DNA of 59,234 nucleotides, from NCBI GenBank assembly GCA_022799355.1, contig JAAWOG010000016.1, positions 1 to 59,234 of the forward strand, read 5' to 3'. Source of the DNA: Lachnospiraceae bacterium. Its GTDB lineage: Bacteria; Bacillota; Clostridia; Lachnospirales; Lachnospiraceae. A program made the position numbers and the translations under genes. Under the pieces are notes generated by a model that ran no database searches, was not told where the DNA came from, and saw only the letters and a list, made by a program, of their open reading frames with translations. Below, one piece after another: positions 50,622-58,651 of the stretch. The first letter of the stretch is position 1, and every line of letters starts with the position of its first letter.

Positions 50622-51428
50622 ATGGTTATAGACAGCCACGAACATATCATGTTCCCTATAAAGACGCAGTTAGAGAAAATGGATGCGGCGGGAGTGGATA
50701 AAACGATATTATTCTGTACTGCGCCGCATCCGGAGAAAGCAGGCGCGCTAAACGAGCTTGAAGCGGAAATGACAGCCCTGAATATGATTTTAGCGGGTTC
50801 TAACACTAAGGAGGAAAACATCCGCCGCCTGAAAAAGAATATTTCGGAAGTAGTGGAAGCCGTGAAAGAATACCCTGACCGTTTCTTGGGCTTTGGAGCT
50901 GTTCCTTTAGGAATGGAACTGGAAGAAACTGAGGAGTGGATTGACACGCAGATCGCATCTAATTCTTTGTATGGGATTGGGGAGTTTACTCCCGGCAGTG
51001 GGCAGCAGATCATGCAGTTGGAAACAGTCTTCCAAGCCATGAAGAATACAAGGATTTACCCGGTTTGGGTACATACCTTCCACCCGGTTGCGATGGATGG
51101 CATAAGGCTCTTGATGTCCTTATGTGAAAAATATCCCGACGTTCCCGTTATCTTCGGCCACTTGGGCGGTTCAAACTGGATGGAGGTAATCAAATTTGCA
51201 AAGGAGCATGATAATGTTTACTTAGACCTTTCTGCGGCATTTGCTTCCATTGCTACTAAAATGGCATTGACGGAACTGCCGGAAAGGTGTCTGTACAGTT
51301 CAGATGCCCCTTATGGAGAACCATATCTGTACAGGCAGCTTATTGAATTTGTAAGTCCGGATAAAAGGATTGCGGAAATGGCGTTAGGGGAAAATATATC
51401 CCGGTTACTGGGATTAAACGAAAGATAA
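50622..51428 (+). CDS. Amidohydrolase-like TIM-barrel protein
   Basis: The 268-residue product begins MVIDSHEHIMFPIKTQLEKM, with the metal-binding H-x-H of the amidohydrolase-2 family. It continues with FGHLGG (metal His), NVYLDLSA and LYSSDAPYGEPYLY (metal Asp). It resembles the family of small decarboxylase or hydrolase enzymes with metal in the barrel. An AGGAGG lies before ATG 50622. The gene points away from HxlR, which should control it. Confidence 0.85.
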   Translation: MVIDSHEHIMFPIKTQLEKMDAAGVDKTILFCTAPHPEKAGALNELEAEMTALNMILAGSNTKEENIRRLKKNISEVVEAVKEYPDRFLGFGAVPLGMELEETEEWIDTQIASNSLYGIGEFTPGSGQQIMQLETVFQAMKNTRIYPVWVHTFHPVAMDGIRLLMSLCEKYPDVPVIFGHLGGSNWMEVIKFAKEHDNVYLDLSAAFASIATKMALTELPERCLYSSDAPYGEPYLYRQLIEFVSPDKRIAEMALGENISRLLGLNER

Positions 51429-51433
51429 AGCTA

Positions 51434-51469
51434 ACCGCCGCTATGGGAAATCGCCCCATATGCGGCGGT
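51434..51469 (+). terminator. Long hairpin after the amidohydrolase gene
   Basis: ACCGCCGC-TATGGG pairs with CCCATA-TGCGGCGGT with one extra base, a 14-bp stem with a short loop. There is no clear T run, so it may stop transcription only in part. The rest of the gap to 51733 holds only the direct repeats listed next. Confidence 0.6.
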
Positions 51470-51601
51470 CTGTCATTTCCCCTGCACTGGATTATCTGCT
51501 TGGCAGTTGGGGAGGTTAGAGGTAATATGCAGATGGCATTATCGGACGAAAGGCGAAAAACTTTAGAGCTGATTTTCATGTTTTTATGAAAGACAAAAAG
51601 A

Positions 51602-51633
51602 TTTCGTTCCCTTTCAAATAGGGTTTCGTTCCC
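51602..51633 (+). promoter_or_regulatory. LytTR-type direct-repeat operator
   Basis: TTTCGTTCCC occurs twice, at 51602-51611 and 51624-51633, exactly 22 bases apart. Tandem sites of 9-10 bases at about 21-22-base spacing are the known target layout for LytTR response regulators (AgrA type sites contain a CGTT or CAGTT core). They lie 100 bases before the LytTR regulator gene, fitting self-control of the operon. A promoter nearby is not clear. Confidence 0.65.
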
Positions 51634-51732
51634 TCCCGGCGAAATACGCAAAATATCTGCCGATATAAAAAGTAAAAAGAACTGCCCGTGGGGAAGCTAA
51701 AGCCCAAGGGAAATGAATTGCAGGTGAGAAAC

Positions 51733-52443
51733 ATGAACATAGCTGTATGTGATGACGAGCAAGCCATCCGTGAACAGATAAATGAACTGATCGTAAAAGA
51801 AAAACCGGGCGTATGCCCGGAACTGTATGAGACAGGGGACGGGCTGCTTGCCGCCGGGAAGCAGTTTGGCATTGTTTTCCTTGACATACAGATGGAGGGG
51901 ACAGACGGGATTGAAACAGCGAGGAAGCTCCGGGAAAGGGATGAAGATACCATACTGATCTTCATAACGGGCATCCGGGAGTATGTTTTTGAGGCGTTTG
52001 ACGTGGCGGCGTTCCACTATCTGCTAAAGCCGGTTGAGGAAGATAAATTCCGGGAGGTGTTCCGGCGGGCGGAAAGGGAACTGGAAAAGAGGAAAAAACA
52101 GCAGCGGGAGACGGTATTCGTCAAGACGAGGAACCGGAGCTTCACGCTGGAAAAGGACAGCATCCTCTATGTTGAGAGCAGGGGCAAGAAGGTGGAAATC
52201 CATACCCAGGGGGAGACCATAGAGGCATACGCCTCCATGAACGAGATGGAAGCACAGCTTGGGGAAGGGTTTTACCGCTGCCACAGGGGGTATCTGGTAA
52301 ACATGGCGTATGTGGCGGAATACGATAATGAGAGCATTGTCCTGAATAATTGGGAGTATGTCTATCTGGCAAAGGAAAAGTACGGGGAGTTTGTAAAAGC
52401 TTATATGCGGTATCTGAGAAACGGGGTGAATGCGGATGGCTGA
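51733..52443 (+). CDS. LytTR-family response regulator (AgrA-like)
   Basis: The start ATG 51733 follows AGGTGAG and gives about 236 residues; the extension to 51688 has no ribosome binding site. An N-terminal receiver domain with acceptor Asp in IVFLDIQMEGTDG (about residue 55), FITGIREYVF and LLKPVEEDKF is followed by a LytTR DNA-binding domain (about 135-236), with VESRGKKVEIHT and YRCHRGYLVNM. It overlaps the kinase gene by 8 bases. It should bind the direct repeats at 51602 and activate the operon and cassette below. Confidence 0.9.
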   Translation: MNIAVCDDEQAIREQINELIVKEKPGVCPELYETGDGLLAAGKQFGIVFLDIQMEGTDGIETARKLRERDEDTILIFITGIREYVFEAFDVAAFHYLLKPVEEDKFREVFRRAERELEKRKKQQRETVFVKTRNRSFTLEKDSILYVESRGKKVEIHTQGETIEAYASMNEMEAQLGEGFYRCHRGYLVNMAYVAEYDNESIVLNNWEYVYLAKEKYGEFVKAYMRYLRNGVNADG

Positions 52444-53881
52444 ATATATCATGAGGATGCTCAGCATCCTGCTGTATCTGTTTGAGGGGTACTGCATACA
52501 GTTCTTTTTTGGCAGGTTTGCGGAGCCTAAGATGCGCAGGCTGAGGAATGCGCAGTGGACGGCAGGGATTGTGTGGATTTTGATAAGGATTGTCAGTGGA
52601 GCTTTATTTCGTGAAACAGACAGCGTGACGCTGGTTGCAGGACTGATTTTTAACACTGTTGTTTTATTTATTTTCTGTGTGGGGTGGTATAAAGGAAATA
52701 TTTTGTTGAAAATTTTTCTGACCATCCAGTTTATCTCCCTGCGTGAGCTGGCAGTTTGGGCGGGGTATAGCTTCCTCTATATCGGGAACAGCCTGATGGA
52801 TTTTCTGATACAACACGGGGCAGGTGGCAGTTTGGCATCGGCTGGTTATTTACCTGTGGCAGCAGGCGTACTGGCCTGCATTTCCGTGGCATTTGTGGAA
52901 GCCATAGAGTGTGTCCTGCTTTTTGTTTTCATAAAGAAAATCGTAAAGAGTTATCATTGCAGGGAAAAAGGGCGGATGGATAAGGAAGTGGTGTTATATC
53001 TGCTCCCGGCTGTGGCAGGGGTTCTGGTCGCGGTGCTGGTACGCCTGCTGATGATCGCAGTTACGGATGGTGTCCCTGTGCTGCTGTATGACAGGCATCC
53101 GGCATTGTACCTCATCATTCCCATGATAGCGCTTGTGCTGCTTGGGGCGATTGTTTTCAGTTTCCGCATTTATCAGGATATGGCAGCCCTGCAGGAAGAA
53201 CGGGCGGAAAAGATCATACTGGAAAACCAGATCACGCAGATGCAGAGTTCCATGGTGGAGATGGAACATCTGTATGACGGGATACGCTCGGTCAAGCATG
53301 ATATGAAAAACCATATGGCAGTCCTGCAGAACCTGATTCGGAAAAGGTACAGCGGGGAAGATGAAGAAATCCGGCAGTATTTTGAGGATATGTGCCAGTC
53401 CGTGGAGCAGCTCGACAGCAGGGTGCATACGGGCAATGCGGTCAGTGATGCGGTGGTGGGAAGCAAGTTCCGCTATGCGGCAAAAAAGGTGAAAGGAATC
53501 CGGCTGGATGCTAAAGGCTTCATGCTGTCGGATGCCGTTACGATAAAGGCTTATGATATGGGCATCATCCTTAATAACGGACTGGACAATGCGATTGAAG
53601 CCTGCATGAGAATGAGGGAGAAACAGCCAGATGCAGAAGCCTATATCACGATCCGGTCTTTCCGGGCAAAGAATATGTTTTTTATAGAAATTGAAAACAG
53701 CTTTGATGGTACGGCACTGTTCGATAAGGACAGCGGCCTTCCCATATCAACAAAAGAGGATAAGGAGGTGCATGGGATAGGGTTAAAGAATATCAGAAAA
53801 TGTGCAGTAAAATATGGCGGCGATCTGGACTGTATTGTGAAAGGCAGCAGGTTCATTCTGTCGGTCATGGTAAAAAATTAA
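52436..53881 (+). CDS. GHKL-type sensor histidine kinase (AgrC-like)
   Basis: About 481 residues from ATG 52436; ATG 52430 is also possible. Six to seven membrane helices fill residues 5-260. The cytoplasmic part has the phosphorylated His in SVKHDMKNHMAVLQNLI and a GHKL ATPase with N-box LNNGLDNAIEAC and G-box GIGLKNIRKC. Helical membrane sensors of this type recognise peptides or cyclic autoinducers. No separate peptide gene is visible in front of it. The next gene starts 24 bases later. Confidence 0.9.
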   Translation: MAEYIMRMLSILLYLFEGYCIQFFFGRFAEPKMRRLRNAQWTAGIVWILIRIVSGALFRETDSVTLVAGLIFNTVVLFIFCVGWYKGNILLKIFLTIQFISLRELAVWAGYSFLYIGNSLMDFLIQHGAGGSLASAGYLPVAAGVLACISVAFVEAIECVLLFVFIKKIVKSYHCREKGRMDKEVVLYLLPAVAGVLVAVLVRLLMIAVTDGVPVLLYDRHPALYLIIPMIALVLLGAIVFSFRIYQDMAALQEERAEKIILENQITQMQSSMVEMEHLYDGIRSVKHDMKNHMAVLQNLIRKRYSGEDEEIRQYFEDMCQSVEQLDSRVHTGNAVSDAVVGSKFRYAAKKVKGIRLDAKGFMLSDAVTIKAYDMGIILNNGLDNAIEACMRMREKQPDAEAYITIRSFRAKNMFFIEIENSFDGTALFDKDSGLPISTKEDKEVHGIGLKNIRKCAVKYGGDLDCIVKGSRFILSVMVKN

Positions 53882-53905
53882 CCAGAAGGAAGGAGAAGAT
53901 TTATT

Positions 53906-54637
53906 ATGAGTATTTTAGGAGTAAACGGGGCTTTGGCGGGTGCATACCAGTACGCCAATAGGACACAGAAAGCAGGAAGAAGCAAAGCGAGTTTCACAGA
54001 GCAGTTACAGAAAACGGGTGAAGCGGCGGATACATCAAAGGTGGAAGCCTATCAGAAGTATTTGGAACAGAAGTATGGGCCTATCATGGTTCAGAATGTC
54101 GGCAGTGACCAGAGGAGCATGGATGCGTTAGGAACAGGGACATACGGGATGAATAATATCGCAATCGCCCCCAATATTCTGGAGGAGATGGCAAATAACC
54201 CGGAAAAGGCAGCCCATTATGAAAAAATCATAGACGATTTTTTTGCTTCACAGCCAATGGTAAAAGCACAGATGGCGGCGGGAGGGTTTGAGATCCAGTC
54301 ATATGGTGTGGTCATTCATCCGGACGGCACGGCGAATTATTATGTCTGCGGTGATGTGTCTCCCGAAAAGAAAGCAAAGATAGAAGCCCAGATGAAGGCG
54401 GAGGACGAGGAGAAAGCAAAACGCAGGCAGCAATACCGGGAACAGAGCGAAAAGGCAGCAGAAAAGCGGAGGACGGAGACAGAGCTTGCATACAGACGGC
54501 AGACTATGGCGGAGTTCTTTGCAAACCGTACGGCGAATGCGGGCAGGGTTGCATATGCAGGGACGCCAGAGACTATGAGTTCTGTGATTGCGGCTTATGA
54601 AACGGGTGCTTTATCCATGCCGGGCATTTTGAAGTAA
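53906..54637 (+). CDS. Cassette protein 1: unknown protein with M-x-I-x-G opening
   Basis: The 243-residue product opens MSILGVNGALAGAYQYANRT and continues with SFTEQLQKTGEAADTSKVEA. It has no signal peptide or membrane helix. Residues 60-140 have mixed helix and strand, e.g. IAIAPNILEEMANNPEKAAH and YGVVIHPDGTANYYVCG. Residues 145-215 are a long charged coiled coil. The end is GALSMPGILK. It is close in sequence to cassette protein 2 throughout. GGAAGGAGAAG precedes ATG 53906, 24 bases after the histidine kinase gene. Confidence 0.7.
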   Translation: MSILGVNGALAGAYQYANRTQKAGRSKASFTEQLQKTGEAADTSKVEAYQKYLEQKYGPIMVQNVGSDQRSMDALGTGTYGMNNIAIAPNILEEMANNPEKAAHYEKIIDDFFASQPMVKAQMAAGGFEIQSYGVVIHPDGTANYYVCGDVSPEKKAKIEAQMKAEDEEKAKRRQQYREQSEKAAEKRRTETELAYRRQTMAEFFANRTANAGRVAYAGTPETMSSVIAAYETGALSMPGILK

Positions 54638-54676
54638 AAGTAGATAACCGCTCGGACTTATTACAAGAGAGCAGAG

Positions 54677-54701
54677 GCAGCCCCGAATGACAGAGGGGTG
54701 C
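54677..54701 (+). other. Intergenic hairpin with loop GAATGACAGA (first)
   Basis: CCCC and GGGG flank the loop GAATGACAGA (54685-54694), with outer G and C partly paired. It lies 40 bases after the stop of cassette protein 1. The same loop sequence recurs after protein 2 in a different stem. Confidence 0.6.
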
Positions 54702-54736
54702 GATAAGTGATTTGATCAGGAAGGAGACGATTTATT

Positions 54737-55465
54737 TTGAGCATATCAGGAGTAAATGGTGCTTTGGCAAATATGTACCAGTATGCAAACAGGACACAGA
54801 AAGCAGGAACAAGCGGGGCAAGTTTCACGGAGCAGTTACAGAAAACGGGTGAAGCGGCAGACATGTCAAAGGTGGATGCTTATACGGAATACCTCCGGTC
54901 AAAGTATGGCAATGTGAGAATCCAGAGTGTCGGGAAAGACAAACAGAGCCTTGACAGGGCAGGAAAGAGCATGAGCGGCAGTGATGTTGTGATTGCACCG
55001 AATATTCTGGAGCAGATGGCAAACGATCCGGAAAAAGCGGCTTATTATGAGGGCAAGATAGATGATTTCTTTAACGCCACACCAAGATTAAAGGCACAAT
55101 TTGCGGCACAGGGGCTTGATTACCAGCCATGCGGTGTGGTCGTCCATGAGGATGGGAGCGTTACCTATATCGGCGGCTGTGGTGATTCCCCTGAACGCGT
55201 GGCAGAAGTGAATGCAATCAATAAAGCAAAACGGGAGAAAGAAGCGGCACAGCGGAAAGCTGGCATGGAGCGCAGTCAGGAAGCGGCAGAGGAACGGAAA
55301 GAGCAGTTGGAGATTATCTATAAGCAAAAGACCATGACGGAGTTTCTTTCCATCCGCACAATGGATACAAGCAGAGTTACATATACAGCCACACCGGAGG
55401 TCTTGAGTTCTGCAATTACAGCTTATGAGCAGAACATCATGGAGGCATCGGGCATTTTGAAGTAA
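54737..55465 (+). CDS. Cassette protein 2: paralogue of protein 1
   Basis: The 242-residue product starts at TTG 54737, with the same upstream sequence as protein 1 (AAGGAGACGATTTATT then TTG). It opens MSISGVNGALANMYQYANRT, continues SFTEQLQKTGEAADMSKVDA and is highly similar along its length, including APNILEQMANDPEKAAYYE and ITAYEQNIMEASGILK at the end. One clear difference is an added GDVS / GCGDS Gly-Cys segment near residue 140. It is the result of tandem duplication with later divergence. Confidence 0.7.
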   Translation: MSISGVNGALANMYQYANRTQKAGTSGASFTEQLQKTGEAADMSKVDAYTEYLRSKYGNVRIQSVGKDKQSLDRAGKSMSGSDVVIAPNILEQMANDPEKAAYYEGKIDDFFNATPRLKAQFAAQGLDYQPCGVVVHEDGSVTYIGGCGDSPERVAEVNAINKAKREKEAAQRKAGMERSQEAAEERKEQLEIIYKQKTMTEFLSIRTMDTSRVTYTATPEVLSSAITAYEQNIMEASGILK

Positions 55466-55502
55466 AGCGGGATATGCCCGGACTTACCATAAGGGGGCAT
55501 GG

Positions 55503-55528
55503 GCGGCTCCGAATGACAGATGAGCCGC
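55503..55528 (+). other. Intergenic hairpin with loop GAATGACAGA (second)
   Basis: GCGGCTC and GAGCCGC form a perfect 7-bp stem around C-GAATGACAGA-T. The loop is identical to the one at 54685, but the stem sequence is different. It is located about 38 bases after the stop of cassette protein 2. Confidence 0.65.
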
Positions 55529-55558
55529 AATACTAAAAATAAATGGAGGACTTGAAAA

Positions 55559-56062
55559 ATGGGTATTAACGGGATTGGAGTAGCAGGCTACCCGGTGACA
55601 GGGTACACGGCGAGAAAGGCAGAAAGAAGTGCGGAATCCGGGGCTGTAGGATTTATGGAAACTGTGACGGAGAAAGCGGAACAGGATAAAAAAGTAGATT
55701 ATGATGAAAAAGCCTTTGCATCCGTTGGGGCAAATGCACCAGAGGAAGTGAAGCAGGCATGGCTGGAGGCAGCAAAGGCGATTGGTGCGAATGGGCTTGG
55801 TATGTCTGGGAACGGTATGCTGACACATTTATCACAGATGATGGTGCAGCGGGCTGAAAACTGGATGAACGGCATCGGCGGGACAAACGATATCCTCGGA
55901 AGTACAGTGCAGTCAGCAATCAAGGCAACGGAACAGGCACTTTATGATTTAGACCATCCGCTTTCCCCGGACAGCGTAAAGAGCATTGAGGTACAGAGGC
56001 AGCAGGTGAAGGAGAGGGCGTTTTATCAGTTATTTTTAGATAAGCTGGGTGCGCTTGTGTAG
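55559..56062 (+). CDS. Cassette protein 3: unknown, NGIG opening
   Basis: The 167-residue product begins MGINGIGVAGYPVTGYTARK and then has GAVGFMETVTEKAEQDKKVD, in line with the F-x-E/N/D pattern of the other cassette members. The remainder is helical, e.g. EVKQAWLEAAKAIGANGLGM and MVQRAENWMNGIGGTNDILG. No signal peptide is seen. GGAGG precedes ATG 55559. No similarity to a known family is recognised. Confidence 0.7.
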   Translation: MGINGIGVAGYPVTGYTARKAERSAESGAVGFMETVTEKAEQDKKVDYDEKAFASVGANAPEEVKQAWLEAAKAIGANGLGMSGNGMLTHLSQMMVQRAENWMNGIGGTNDILGSTVQSAIKATEQALYDLDHPLSPDSVKSIEVQRQQVKERAFYQLFLDKLGALV

Positions 56063-56112
56063 TAGCGGTTTAGAAGTAATAAAAAATTGATAATGATGGA
56101 GGACTTAAAGAG

Positions 56113-56703
56113 ATGAGCGTAAATGGAATTGGAGCAACAGGATATTCGATGGCAGGATATGGTGTAGGAAAGACACAGAGGAACATGGCAGGAAAGAATT
56201 TTACAAATGGAGCGATACAAAGTTCCCGCGCGAATGCTTCAGAAAAGAGTTCATATAATGGGCCTTATCATCTTCGGATGGGCGGAATGGTATCAAGGGC
56301 ATTGAGCGACGGGGGAAATGTTACAGTCTATGAGGCAGATGGGTATACATCAGAAAATCCGATGGTGAAAGTTGTGACTACATCGGCGGACGGGCAGGAA
56401 CACGAACAGTTCATTGATCCGAGGACGGTTGATATATCAAAGGCCACAGAGAATGAGATGCTGGCCTTGAATGCGTATCTGGTCAAGGAAGGGAAACTTG
56501 ACGGGAATGTATATTCATCAAGCGTACTGAGTGGGGCTGATTTGTCGGATGCAGATGTGTCAAGTGTTATGAATTTGAAAAAGAACTTTTTTAGCAATGT
56601 GAAAGAAATGATGGAAATGCAGTATAACGCCCACAATTTTGCCGGATATGCACAGTACAAGAAGATTTGGGATGTATACGACCTGTTCATGAGCAGGAAG
56701 TAA
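56113..56703 (+). CDS. Cassette protein 4: unknown, NGIG opening
   Basis: The 196-residue product begins MSVNGIGATGYSMAGYGVGK and has KNFTNGAIQSSRANASEKSS. The middle (VTVYEADGYTSENPMVKVV and GQEHEQFIDPRTVDISKATE) looks beta-rich, and the end is helical. No export signal is seen. ATG 56113 follows ATGGAGGAC with a spacing of 8. Its N-terminal block is very close to those of proteins 3 and 6, while the rest differs. Confidence 0.7.
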   Translation: MSVNGIGATGYSMAGYGVGKTQRNMAGKNFTNGAIQSSRANASEKSSYNGPYHLRMGGMVSRALSDGGNVTVYEADGYTSENPMVKVVTTSADGQEHEQFIDPRTVDISKATENEMLALNAYLVKEGKLDGNVYSSSVLSGADLSDADVSSVMNLKKNFFSNVKEMMEMQYNAHNFAGYAQYKKIWDVYDLFMSRK

Positions 56704-56820
56704 AGCCCGATGGCTACATATCCTCAATGCCCCACAGAGGATAAGCAGGCATCCCCGGTTTCCGGCAGATTGGCAAATCGGGGAGCAGGAGGCGGCTTGC
56801 TGTAGAAAGGACATTTTAGC

Positions 56821-57357
56821 ATGGAGATAACGGGAATTAAGAATATACATCCGGCGGCAGGTAAAGCATCATCCAAGAAAGGCTGGAAGTTGACGGACGC
56901 CCTCCGGGAGAAGATAACGGCGCTTGCGAAGGAGGACGCGGCGCAGAATGTCTATATGGGAAATCAGTTCCTCGCCCTGCGGAAAAGCGAGGTTGCCAAA
57001 GTAGCGCCGGACAGGGCTGTGCTGATCGGCAGAATGAACCAGGCCATGTCTGGCGATATGGGAAACATGAAGCAGATAGAGGAGGCGGACAGGAGGTGGC
57101 TGTGCATCCTGTTTGGAGAGCCCTATGAAGCTGAGTTCCAGTCCGGCGGCGGAGTCCATGTGTATGATGAAAACGGTGACGAAATCCTTACATACACCGC
57201 AGGCGTGGGCTGGCATGAGAAGGAGTCGAAGGCAGAGACAGAAGTGCATGGCGTTTTGAAGGCTGCCTACTATGATGCGTACCATGCGGCAAGGCAGGAG
57301 ATCAATTCCGGCATTGCGGGGATGGAAGTGCAGGGCGGGTTTGATGCGAGGGCATAG
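56821..57357 (+). CDS. Cassette protein 5: unknown, divergent opening
   Basis: The 178-residue product opens MEITGIKNIHPAAGKASSKK and then GWKLTDALREKITALAKEDA. It shares M-x-I-x-G-I with the others but lacks the GY repeat. The second half (EAEFQSGGGVHVYDENGDEI, YTAGVGWHEKESKAETEVHG) is beta-rich and ends in an Ala-rich helix. A weak AAAGGA precedes ATG 56821. The 117-base gap before it contains a CCCCG / CGGGG stem. Confidence 0.6.
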   Translation: MEITGIKNIHPAAGKASSKKGWKLTDALREKITALAKEDAAQNVYMGNQFLALRKSEVAKVAPDRAVLIGRMNQAMSGDMGNMKQIEEADRRWLCILFGEPYEAEFQSGGGVHVYDENGDEILTYTAGVGWHEKESKAETEVHGVLKAAYYDAYHAARQEINSGIAGMEVQGGFDARA

Positions 57358-57417
57358 GTGGTACATGGATTCCGATGGGGAGCAGGGAAGGCAATAGAGA
57401 ATGGAGGAGATTTGGAA

Positions 57418-57789
57418 ATGAACATAAACGGAATAGGAGCAGCAGGGTATCTTGCCATGTATGGGATGAGAGGAGCGGAAAGGGGTGTGGCAGAAAAGAG
57501 CTTTGCTGACGAGATAAGCAAAGCCGCAGCGAGGCTGGAAACAGAAGAAGTGGATTCCGACAAAGACATAGCAGAGATGCGTCCGATAGGAGAAAATGTT
57601 GGTGAAACCTCAGAACTGGAAGATAAGTATTGTTCGCTTTGCGGTTCCATGATCAAAGAGGATGGCAGTTGTCCTATGTGCGGTGTTCCCACATTCATAT
57701 CCGGCAACGGGCGGTCTGGCAATCAGAAAATTGCACAGGCAGCCAGTTCCCAAGCAGTATCCGGGAACCAGAAAATCAGGATTCGGTAG
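57418..57789 (+). CDS. Cassette protein 6: NGIG opening and zinc ribbon
   Basis: The start is ATG 57418, since GGAGGAG lies just before it and the protein then opens MNINGIGAAGYLAMYGMRGA like proteins 3 and 4. KSFADEISKAAARLETEEVD follows, giving the F-x-D pattern. A four-cysteine zinc ribbon YCSLCGSMIKEDGSCPMCG comes near residues 79-97. About 123 residues. The longer frame from 57358 is a shadow without a ribosome binding site. Confidence 0.7.
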   Translation: MNINGIGAAGYLAMYGMRGAERGVAEKSFADEISKAAARLETEEVDSDKDIAEMRPIGENVGETSELEDKYCSLCGSMIKEDGSCPMCGVPTFISGNGRSGNQKIAQAASSQAVSGNQKIRIR

Positions 57790-57901
57790 GGGTAATACAT
57801 AAGCACCACATGAAGAAAACTAATAATGCACAAAGGATAAAAGGGAATCGGCAGAAAGGCTGGTTCCCTTGTTCCACATCAGTGCGGGGAGGCGGTTGTC
57901 A

Positions 57902-58195
57902 ATGGAAAAGATCAGATGCCCGAATCCTAAGTGCGGGCGGCACATCCTTGACATTGAGGAAATGCCGCCGGGCGAGACGGTGCTGGCATTCCCCGCAATA
58001 CATTTAAAAACGGTAAAAGAGAGCGATACATACATTTTGGAGGGCGTGCTGCGTTTCACAATAAATGTGGATTGCAGCACGCCCTTTTTGACTTTAAAAG
58101 GAGAAAACACGGATTATTTTGTAAGAAAATGCCGCCTGCAGGGCAGGCAGGACGAAACCACCCAGGAGGACAGAGACGACAGGGACACCCGATAA
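57902..58195 (+). CDS. Small zinc-ribbon-like protein, element type
   Basis: The start at ATG 57902 gives 97 residues beginning MEKIRCPNPKCGRHILDIEE, with one Cys-x4-Cys pair and later single cysteines, followed by a beta-rich part and a charged Asp/Arg-rich tail. The frame includes the 11-bp inverted repeat with T run at 58042-58089. The start has only a weak GGAGG at a distance. It resembles short genes found near the left ends of integrative conjugative elements. Confidence 0.5.
   Translation: MEKIRCPNPKCGRHILDIEEMPPGETVLAFPAIHLKTVKESDTYILEGVLRFTINVDCSTPFLTLKGENTDYFVRKCRLQGRQDETTQEDRDDRDTR
58042..58089 (+). terminator. Strong hairpin and T run, inside an open frame
   Basis: GGGCGTGCTGC pairs perfectly with GCAGCACGCCC (11 bp) and TTTTT follows. 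The structure is that of an intrinsic terminator but lies within the frame 57902-58195. Either the frame is not a gene past this point, or the gene is attenuated. Confidence 0.6.
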
Positions 58196-58421
58196 AGCAG
58201 CCGGGACGGCTGCACTTTGCCGGGTGTTTTCTGTTGTTCAAGGAAAGGACAGGCCATACCGAGGGGCGGTTCCGGAGGGCTTCCCGGCGGGCGGCACCGG
58301 CAGGCGCCGGGGAAGCCGGAACGAAATGCTGTCCCCAGGAAAGGGGATACCATGGGCATGGCACGAGCAGGGAACTGGCTCCCTACACCCGCGGCCAGAC
58401 ATCATATTTTTTCTGTACATA

Positions 58422-58453
58422 CCGCAGCCTTTAGGGGGACTGCGGAATTTTTT
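58422..58453 (+). terminator. Terminator in the leader before the sigma-like gene
   Basis: CCGCAG pairs with CTGCGG around a 12-base loop, followed by AATTTTTTT. It is the first of two terminators in the 456-base stretch 58196-58651, which has no supported gene. Confidence 0.6.
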
Positions 58454-58517
58454 TATTCGACACATTTCTATCTGTTTCCCAAGAAGAATACAAAAAGACA
58501 CATAGTTTTTATTGCGG

Positions 58518-58550
58518 GCGTACCGGACATTCTGCCGGTGCGCTTTTTTT
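58518..58550 (+). terminator. Second terminator in the same leader
   Basis: GCGTACCGG pairs with CCGGTGCGC (one T-G pair), followed by seven T. Together with the structure at 58422 it suggests control by termination and antitermination before the sigma-like gene. Confidence 0.65.
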
Positions 58551-58602
58551 GCGCCCTGGAATGCGGGCATCAGCCGCCGTTCCGGGGCCGTGCGCCGCCC
58601 TT

Positions 58603-58640
58603 CCAGTCTTGAAAGCCATTTAACCAAATTTCAAGACTGG
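58603..58640 (+). promoter_or_regulatory. 12-bp inverted repeat covering the ribosome binding site
   Basis: CCAGTCTTGAAA (58603-58614) and TTTCAAGACTGG (58629-58640) are perfect inverted copies, 14 bases apart. The right arm runs into GGAGGG, the ribosome binding site of the gene at 58652. It may be an operator or an RNA structure that hides the binding site. Confidence 0.6.
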
Positions 58641-58651
58641 AGGGAATCTGA

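Noticed and set aside
58217-58627. Overlapping open frames on both strands in the GC-rich leader before the sigma-like gene
   Set aside because: They are rich in Arg, Pro and Gly, run through two terminators and an inverted repeat, and have no start signals.
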